Assembly: GCA_019358895.1 (NCBI GenBank)
Contig: JAHHIG010000002.1
Span: 659,776 to 723,775, forward strand
DNA: 64,000 nucleotides
Direction: 5' to 3'
Origin: Tildeniella nuda ZEHNDER 1965/U140
Lineage (GTDB): Bacteria; Cyanobacteriota; Cyanobacteriia; Leptolyngbyales; Leptolyngbyaceae
The notes below the pieces were generated by a model that made no database searches, was not told the origin of the DNA, and saw only the letters and a list, made by a program, of their open reading frames with translations. Position numbers and translations under genes: made by a program. Positions 1 to 7,200 of the stretch are shown here, piece after piece (positions within the stretch are counted from its first letter, which is position 1; every line of letters begins with the position of its first letter).

Positions 1-335
1 AACCAGAAGAGATACGGGATGCGTTGACGAAACAAGTGAAAGTAAGCCCAGTCGTGCTTGACCGGGCGCTAAATAACTTTGTGGGAGAGCGCTTGCTGGA
101 TGAAGTTGGAAGAACAGTCCATACCTCTACCGATACTGCCAACCGTCAGGCTTTACGCTCAGCGCTCGTGCTATCTGCCAGTGATGACAGCAAAATCTCG
201 CTGATAGAGGCAATCCAGAAGTATCCCACTCAGGAAGTTGAGGTTGAGGGCGATCGCTTAGTCGATACCGCAACCAAGCTCAGCGACCTGGAAAGTGGTC
301 TTCGCAAAATTTTAGGTGTTTTTGACCAGCTTTAG
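1..335 (+). CDS. DUF1400-type alpha/beta hydrolase, C-terminal part (5' end outside window)
   Basis: The reading frame is open from the first base and ends with TAG at 333-335, so this is the 3' end of a longer gene. An internal TTG at 24 is unlikely to be the true start. The visible part has an ALRSALVLSA stretch followed by SLIEAIQKYPT. I recognise this pattern from the DUF1400 region that accompanies cyanobacterial alpha/beta hydrolases. The catalytic core is not in the window, so the enzyme class rests on family memory only. The stop lies 17 bases from the convergent small gene at 352-600. Confidence 0.55.
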   Translation, partial: PEEIRDALTKQVKVSPVVLDRALNNFVGERLLDEVGRTVHTSTDTANRQALRSALVLSASDDSKISLIEAIQKYPTQEVEVEGDRLVDTATKLSDLESGLRKILGVFDQL

Positions 336-351
336 TACTGAAGCGAACGCT

Positions 352-600
352 TTAGTAAGCTAGCGTCTCCAGGGTCTCGCGTAAGTAGTACCGCACTAGA
401 TTGTCAAGATTGAGTCCGCTCAGCCGACCGTCTGTATTGCGCTCCAACTGCCAGCGCTCGAATCCAGAACTTGCTGCGATCGCCTGCTTGAGGCTGTGCC
501 AAATTTCAGAATCCACTGGAAGCTGACTAAGAAGATCTTTGTTCACGCCTCCCAGAGGCGAAGTATTCTCAAAGGAGGAGCGGAATTGCGAATCAGCCAT
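352..600 (-). CDS. Small hypothetical protein (82 aa)
   Basis: The ATG at 600 is preceded on the minus strand by GAGG with a 5-base spacer, which favours it over an in-frame start at 648. The product has no signal peptide or membrane segment. It is mixed-charge with a helical-looking C-terminal half (NLDNLVRYYLRETLETLAY). I do not recognise the family. It is convergent with the DUF1400 gene and divergent from moeA. Function unknown. Confidence 0.5.
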   Translation of the reverse strand: MADSQFRSSFENTSPLGGVNKDLLSQLPVDSEIWHSLKQAIAASSGFERWQLERNTDGRLSGLNLDNLVRYYLRETLETLAY

Positions 601-744
601 AAACACCTCAAGGAGAAGAGACTTCAGCGTTCTACCAGTGCTCAACACATTAGCCCTAACAGCAGGTAATGTGGCAGAACAGATGCTACTCCATTACAGA
701 ATAGCGCACCCCAAAAAATGGAGTGTGATGGCTACAACATTTTA

Positions 745-781
745 GTACCATGTTCTTGAAGTTCGTACCACGTTCTTGAAG
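745..781 (+). repeat. Two direct copies of a 17-base unit upstream of moeA
   Basis: GTACCATGTTCTTGAAG (745-761) and GTACCACGTTCTTGAAG (765-781) differ at one base and are spaced with a 20-base period. They lie 42-78 bases before the moeA start, a position where a regulator could bind. That role is inference. Confidence 0.5.
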
Positions 782-822
782 ATTTCAGGTTTCGATCGCT
801 AAGCCCTAATCGCCAAGCCCCA

Positions 823-2292
823 ATGATTTCAGTTGAGCAAGCAGAGTCGATCATCCTGAACCTCGTGCAGCCGTTTGATGCCGATCGCGATCGTGAGGTG
901 TTGGCTTTACTGGATGCCGCTGGTCGAGTGTTGGCAGGCTCTATCACTAGCGCGTTGGACTTTCCACACTGGGATAATTCGGCGATGGATGGCTATGCCG
1001 TGCGCTATGCAGATGTGCAGACGTGTTCGGCAGAGACTCCTGTCACGCTGGAGATCATTGAGACGATTCCAGCAGGCTATCAGCCGCAACATACTGTAGC
1101 AGCAGGGCAGGCAGCGCGCATTTTGACGGGTTCAGTGATGCCTGATGGGGCTGACACGATCGTCATTCAAGAAGACACTCAGCGAGACGGCAATTTTGTC
1201 ACGATTTTGGCGGCTCCCCAACCCAATGCTTTTGTGCGTCGTCGTGCTGCCTTTTATCAGGCAGGTCACCCTCTCTTGCCATCAGGGCTACGGCTTCAGG
1301 CTCCAGAAATGGCTGTGCTGGCGGCAGCCCAGTGTGCTCAGGTAACCGTCTACCGTCGTCCACGGGTGGCAATTCTTTCCACAGGTGATGAGCTGGTCAG
1401 CATCGATCAGCCGCTCAAACCAGGTGAAATTGTAGACTCCAATCAGTACGCGTTGGCAAGTTTGGTCGCGCAGGCAGGTGCCATTCCGCTACGGCTAGGC
1501 GTTGTACGGGATGAACCAGAGGCACTCAAACAGGCGATCGCCATTGCGCTCGATCGTGCCGACATGGTGCTTTCATCCGGTGGTGTCTCGGTTGGCGATT
1601 ATGACTACGTTGAAGACATCCTCACGGCACTGGGTGGCGATATTCACATTCGCGCAGTAGCAGTGAAGCCAGGGAAACCGTTAACGGTGGCAACGTTTGG
1701 AAGGGAGGAGAGAGGGGAGAGGGGAGAGGGGAGAGGAGTCAAGAGTCAGGAGTCAGGAGAACGTGAACTCAAAGCTCCCCTGCCTCCCCTTGCTTCCCCT
1801 GCCTCCCTTGCTTCCCCTGCCTCTCTTGCTTCCCCTGCCTCTCTTGCTTCCCCTGCCTCCCCTGCCTCCCCTGCCTCCCTTGCTTCCCCCGACCCACACT
1901 CTACACCCCATACCTTTACACCCATTCTCTACTTCGGTCTTCCTGGCAACCCGGTTTCGGCGCTAGTGACCTTTTGGCGCTTTGTTGAGCCTGCGTTACG
2001 TAAACTGTCGGGGCTGCCTGAACCTGCCTGGAAACCAACCTTTGTGAAGGCAAAGACGCAAGTGGCGTTGCGATCGGATGGTAAGCGCGAGTCGTACCTC
2101 TGGGGGCAATTGCATCTGGTGGACGGGTTGTATGAGTTTACTTTGGCAGGAGGGAGCCATAGTTCGGGAAATTTAATCAATCTGGCTGGAACGAGTGGGT
2201 TAGCCGTCGTACCAATTGGGCAAACTCACATTAGCAGCGGAGAACTGATTCGAGTCATGCTAATCAGCTCAGGACTGCGATCGTTAAGTTAG
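823..2292 (+). CDS. moeA: Molybdopterin molybdotransferase MoeA (Glp), with a low-complexity insertion
   Basis: MoeA inserts molybdate into adenylylated molybdopterin in the cytoplasm, a late step of molybdenum-cofactor synthesis. The N-terminal signature WDNSAMDGYAV is at about residues 50-60. The MPT-binding MogA-like domain follows, with STGDEL, SSGGVSVGDYD and KPGKPLTVA. LPGNPVSALVTF starts near residue 373, and the C-terminal beta domain completes the family architecture. At 489 aa it is about 80 residues longer than the usual ~400. The excess is a repetitive insertion at residues ~293-366 rich in PASLAS repeats, between KPGKPLTVATF and the LPGNP strand. The core motifs flanking the insertion are intact, so the protein may still fold with a surface loop. 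No other Mo-cofactor genes are adjacent. Confidence 0.93.
   Translation: MISVEQAESIILNLVQPFDADRDREVLALLDAAGRVLAGSITSALDFPHWDNSAMDGYAVRYADVQTCSAETPVTLEIIETIPAGYQPQHTVAAGQAARILTGSVMPDGADTIVIQEDTQRDGNFVTILAAPQPNAFVRRRAAFYQAGHPLLPSGLRLQAPEMAVLAAAQCAQVTVYRRPRVAILSTGDELVSIDQPLKPGEIVDSNQYALASLVAQAGAIPLRLGVVRDEPEALKQAIAIALDRADMVLSSGGVSVGDYDYVEDILTALGGDIHIRAVAVKPGKPLTVATFGREERGERGEGRGVKSQESGERELKAPLPPLASPASLASPASLASPASLASPASPASPASLASPDPHSTPHTFTPILYFGLPGNPVSALVTFWRFVEPALRKLSGLPEPAWKPTFVKAKTQVALRSDGKRESYLWGQLHLVDGLYEFTLAGGSHSSGNLINLAGTSGLAVVPIGQTHISSGELIRVMLISSGLRSLS
1699..1895 (+). repeat. G-rich then C-rich tandem repeat inside moeA
   Basis: The first part (about 1699-1735) is repeats of GGGGAGA type. 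After a short bridge comes a C-rich array (about 1783-1890) of CTTCCCCTGCCTCC units, roughly 15 bases each. The reading frame stays open throughout. The same kind of sequence occurs between genes in this window (for example 10071-10229, opposite orientation). Confidence 0.85.
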
Positions 2293-2328
2293 GGTTTCAG
2301 CACATTCGAGCAACTGAGGTGCGAAGGC

Positions 2329-4170
2329 ATGGTTAACTCATTTTCTGTGATTGTTCCAGTACTGAATAAAGAAAATGAGATTATTCGTACTTTGGAAAGC
2401 ATTGATGCCAGCATTGCTTTTTTTAATGAGCAGTATGATGGTGCTCAAACGGTTCGCTCTGAGCTGATTGTGGTGGATGAAGGATCGACCGATCGCACAC
2501 CAGCACTGCTGGCAGAATTTGGTCGAGACAAGCCTTACTTTCAGGTGATCAAGCATTTTAGAAGTTTGGGCATTGGTCCCGCCAGAAACACGGGAGTCAA
2601 GCTTGCCCAAGGCGAGATTCTCTTTTTTTGTGATGGGGATGATTTGTTTTTTAAAGAACATATCTATCTCTGTTTTACACTGCTGAATTATCAACCGATT
2701 CCTGCTGATAAAGCGAGCCACACGTTTGAAATCACAATCGGCGATCGGTCTTATCCGCTGACGCTGCCACCGCATCCAGTCGGTATTGTGCGGACGGGTG
2801 TGCATATGCAAGATCCGCTCTATCCCTATTGGAAAGCCGCGATCGAAAACACATTAGCGCTGAATTTATGCATCCGTCGAGAGTGCCACGAATTTATCGA
2901 AGGTTTTCCTGAAGCACCTGTCTATAAACAGATTGGTGGTTGCGAAGATGTGTCCTATGATTTGTGGATGGCAAAATTTTTCAAGGTGCTTAAAGTTGAG
3001 ATCGAAACAGTTGAGTATATCCGCTATCCTGGAAACAACTTCGATCGCCAGCTCAAGAAGTTTCAAACAGCACCTGATCGCTATCAAGACGAAACTCCAC
3101 CTGAAGAAACAGCGCTCCACTTGCTACGACGAAAGCTAGAGCAAGATCGATTTAGCTATCTTGCTGAAAAGTTCAAAAAGGTTGCCTGGAACGCTGCCTT
3201 TGTTCCCATTTTGAACTGGCAGCAGTTAGCGGGCGATTATTTGGCACAAGACTGCTACCTTGAAGCCATTTCACTTTATGAACAGGGCATTGTAGCAGAA
3301 CCGAGTACATATGAAAGCGTTAAGAATATTCTGGCAGCCGCTTACAATAATTTTGGTTCTGCGTTTCATAAGCAAGGCGATTTGGAGCATGCAGGACTTT
3401 ATTTTAAGAAGGCGATCGACCTGAATCCAACACTCTCTCATAGTGATTTTGCTAGAGTCCACTTCAACCTTGGTACGGTACTTTATAAGCAGACTCAATT
3501 TGAACAAGCGATGCTGTATTTACAGAAAGCAGTTGCCTTGCAGCCAGACTTTACAGAGGCGATCGCAGAGCTTTCGACAGTAAAAAATCAATTTCAATTA
3601 ATAACAAAAGGCTATCAGTTTTCGAGCAGTGCTGCTGTTGATTTCACCCCTTTAGCAAGCTATTTCGACCAATTTAAGCCAGTCGCTTTGAACGCATTAG
3701 CGATCGGGAGCGACGATGGTCGCATTACATGCTGGCTATTGGACAATGTTTTACTTCAACCAGATGCAACAATTACCTGTGTCGATCGCTTTGAAAAGCT
3801 GTCTGACGGGCAACCAATCTTAGAGCGCTTTGAGGCGAATATTGCTCGTACAGGTGCTGCTGAAAAAGTGCATAAAATTGCTGGTCAGCCTCATGACGTG
3901 CTGCGATCGCAGCCATTTCACAGCTATCAATTAATCTATATTGGCAGCATGACAACTGCTAGTGAAACGCTCGAAATAGCCGTACTGAGTTGGGGATGTC
4001 TCACAGTCGGCGGTGTCATTGTGTTTGCAGATTATGAACTGAAACCATTATCCAGCATGACCGATATGCCACCTAAAAGTGCGATCGATGCTTTTATGAC
4101 CCTCTTTAGCAGTAAGCTCAAGCGACTCTACCAAGGCAGCCAGGTGCTACTGGAAAAAATTGCAGATTAG
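2329..4170 (+). CDS. GT2 glycosyltransferase-TPR-methyltransferase-like fusion protein (613 aa)
   Basis: Residues ~1-250 form a GT-A family 2 glycosyltransferase: SVIVPVLNKE at the start, VVDEGSTDRT, then ARNTGVKLAQGEILFFCDGDD carrying the metal/nucleotide-binding DGDD. About residues 290-425 hold tetratricopeptide repeats (FHKQGDLEHAGLYFKKAIDLNP and the following units). Residues ~440-600 resemble a class I methyltransferase fold (ALAIGSDDGR, then TCVDRFE), but the glycine-rich loop is weak and activity is uncertain. A GAGG sequence lies upstream of the ATG. The gene converges on the giant TPR-GT9 gene, and the two probably serve glycan or glycoprotein synthesis. The acceptor cannot be told. 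Confidence 0.8.
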   Translation: MVNSFSVIVPVLNKENEIIRTLESIDASIAFFNEQYDGAQTVRSELIVVDEGSTDRTPALLAEFGRDKPYFQVIKHFRSLGIGPARNTGVKLAQGEILFFCDGDDLFFKEHIYLCFTLLNYQPIPADKASHTFEITIGDRSYPLTLPPHPVGIVRTGVHMQDPLYPYWKAAIENTLALNLCIRRECHEFIEGFPEAPVYKQIGGCEDVSYDLWMAKFFKVLKVEIETVEYIRYPGNNFDRQLKKFQTAPDRYQDETPPEETALHLLRRKLEQDRFSYLAEKFKKVAWNAAFVPILNWQQLAGDYLAQDCYLEAISLYEQGIVAEPSTYESVKNILAAAYNNFGSAFHKQGDLEHAGLYFKKAIDLNPTLSHSDFARVHFNLGTVLYKQTQFEQAMLYLQKAVALQPDFTEAIAELSTVKNQFQLITKGYQFSSSAAVDFTPLASYFDQFKPVALNALAIGSDDGRITCWLLDNVLLQPDATITCVDRFEKLSDGQPILERFEANIARTGAAEKVHKIAGQPHDVLRSQPFHSYQLIYIGSMTTASETLEIAVLSWGCLTVGGVIVFADYELKPLSSMTDMPPKSAIDAFMTLFSSKLKRLYQGSQVLLEKIAD

Positions 4171-4220
4171 CGATGTTCATGGTTTTGAGGAGCTGTTAGC
4201 AGCCAATCCTACCATCATCG

Positions 4221-4270
4221 CTGACGGCTGACCGCTGACGGCTGACCGCTGACGGCTGACCGCTGACCGC
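4221..4270. repeat. GACGGCTGACCGCT tandem repeat
   Basis: Alternating CTGACGGCTGAC and CGCTGAC units fill the gap between two convergent genes. The same unit recurs at about 5817-5865, inside clpC near 11862, at 24955-24985 and at 50548-50605. The array contains no open frame of note. Confidence 0.8.
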
Positions 4271-4273
4271 TCC

Positions 4274-7200
4274 TTACTGCTGACATTCTGCCAATAGCCA
4301 TAAATCTGCTGCAACCCGCTCAAACACCCCTTGCCAGCTTCCTCGTTGTCGTTGCCGAAACAGGCGCATGGTGGGATACCAGGGGCTATCGTCGCGCTCT
4401 AGCAGCCAGCGCCAATCAGGAGCAAATGAGAGGAGTAACCAAACGGGCTTACCCAATGCGCCTGCTAGATGGGCAACTGCCGTATCGATCGTGATGACCA
4501 AATCGAGTTGCGCGATCGCGGCGGCTGTGTCAGCAAAATCGTGCAATGACTGACTCAGATCCTGAATGGGCAATGGCGCAAGGGTCTGTAGATCGGCGAC
4601 AGCGGCACCTTTTTGCAAACTAAAGAAAGACACTCCAGGCAATTCGCACAGTCGTTGAAACTGATCGATCGCACAGGCGCGATCGCGATTGTTTTTGTGC
4701 TCAGGATTGCCCGTCCAAGCAATGCCGACTTTGAAACGAGTTCCCAGGGGAGTCTCCAAGCGCAACGAACGGTCGGTCGGTGAAGACAGGTAAGCAACAG
4801 ACGCGGGAATCGTCTCCAGGGTTGTACCGAGAAGATGAGGTAGACTCAATAGCGGCGCATGAACATCAAACGTAGGCAGAGATGTACCTTGAGCAAGCAA
4901 TTGGTCAATCCCTGCTCCTGTTTCGAGCAACCGCAAGAGGGCTGGCTGGCACTCGACGATCACTCGTCCACCCCGATCGCGCACTAACGCGGCATAGCGA
5001 ATGAATTGAATCGTATCCCCAAACCCTTGCTCTGCGTGAAGCAGAACCGTCTTACCGTCTAAAGGCGATCCATCCCAAAGTGGTTGTGAAAACGCACGAG
5101 GTTCCCAACCTGCTTGTCGCCAACGCCACTCATATTCCTGAAAGCCCTGCTGCAAAGCGCCTGTGAGTAATAAAGCGTGACCCAGGTTTTTGTGCGCTCC
5201 GGCTGAATCAGGGGCAAGCTGAATTGCCGTACCATAGTGCGCGATCGCCGCCTCTACCAGCCCCAACCGTCGCAAGAGAAAGCCCTGATTGTAATAAGCA
5301 TCCGCAAACTCAGGTTTCAGCGCGATCGCCTGCTGGCTGTGAAACAAGGCATCTTCTAGCCGATCTTGCGCTTGCAGCACCAACGCTAGATTGTAGTGAG
5401 CGTCTGCGTAATCTGGTTTGAGCGCGATCGCACGGTTGAAATGGGCGATCGCCTCCTCATGTCTGCCCTCCTCCTGCAACGCCGTTCCCAAATTGCACCA
5501 CGCTTCAGCGGCATCAGGCTGTAGTTGCACCACTCGCTGAAGGTAGGGAATTGCCGCCCCTGACCGCCCTGCGCCACACAAAGCAACACCCAGAATTTGT
5601 AGTGCTTCTACGCGATCGGGCTGCTGCTGAAGGATTTGACGACACACCCGTTCAGCTTCAGCGAACTTGCCATGATGGTAGTGCTGAAGGGCAGAGGAGA
5701 TGAGGGAGTGAGGAGTGGGGAGTGGGGTGTGGGGAGTAGGGAGTGGGGTGTGGGGAGTAGGGAGTGGGGTGTGGGGAGTAGGGAGTGGGGTGTGGGGTGT
5801 GGGAGAGTTTTGAGTTACCGCTGACGGCTGACGGCTGACCGCTGACCGCTGACGGCTAACCGCTTTCCGCCTCCGCGTCTCTGCGCCTCTGCGGTTCCCT
5901 ACTGCTTCTCTTTCAATCAACGCCTCCTTCACTGCCCCCATGACACTGCCCCAGTCACCGTACACTGATTGGCGAAACAGGCGCATCGTAGGATACCAGG
6001 GGCTATCGTCGCGCTTGAGCATCCAACGCCAGTCGGGGGCGAAGGGCAGCAGTAGCCAGACAGTTTTACCCAAAGCCCCTGCCAGATGGGCAACCGACGT
6101 ATCAACAGCGATGATGACATCAAGCTGGTTGATCAAAAGCGCAGTATCAACAAAATCGTGTAAGTGTTCTCGTAAATCGTGTACGTGGGGATATGTCTGC
6201 AACTGTGCTTGATCGTCAGGAGACAGTTCTTTTTGCAGACTATACAGAGTAATGTCAGGAACATCCGTTAGCGATAAAAGCTGATCTAACGGACAGGCGC
6301 GAGTGCGGTTGTAAGGATTTTGTGGATTGCCTTCCCAGACGATACCGATCTTGAGAGAGGAGTGAGGGGAGGGGAGAGTGTCAGATGTTGGTAGTTGGAG
6401 GTAAGGAATATCGGCAGGAATCGTGTCGAGACTGATACCAAGAATGTTTGGCAGGCTCATAAGGGGTGCGTGGACATCGAATGCAGGAGGAGCACTACCG
6501 TAGGAGACGATCGCCTGAATATCAGGCAGACTCTTGAATAGGTTCATCAAAGGCGCATGGCATTCCAAAATAATTCGTCCACCACGCTGAGCCACTAGCG
6601 GCACATAGCGGACGAACTGGATCATGTCGCCCATGCCCTGTTCGGCGTGCAGGAAGATGGTTTTGCCATTGAGGGATGAACCGTCCCAGCGAGGCTGTGA
6701 GAAGGGGCGCTGAGGTTGAAAGGTGGGCAGTTTAACTTGCCAGCGCCATTCGTATTCAGCAAAACCGGGCTGCAATTCGCCGTTCAGCAACAGTGTTAGC
6801 GCTTTGTTCCAGTGTGCTTCTGCAAAGTCTGGCTCGATCGCGGTTGCCCGGTTGTAATAATGCACCGCTTCTTGCAATGCACCCCGATCGCGAAAAATGT
6901 TGCCCCAGTTGTTGAACGCCTTGGCGTAGTCTGGCTTTAGCGCGATCGCCCGTTCGTAATGCGCGATCGCCTGGTCAAAATCGCCTAGTTCTTTCAGTGC
7001 ATTACCCAAATGGTTGTGCGCCTGCGGAAAATCTGGCTTCACTGCGATCGCCTGTCGATAGCAAGCGGCTGCCTGTTCAAAGCTTCCCTGCGCGAAGTAG
7101 ATGAGTCCCAAATTGTTGTGAGCATCGGCATAGTTGGGTCGAATGGCGATCGCTTGCTGATAGTGCGCGATCGCCTCATCCGTCCGTCCTTTGTGACGTA

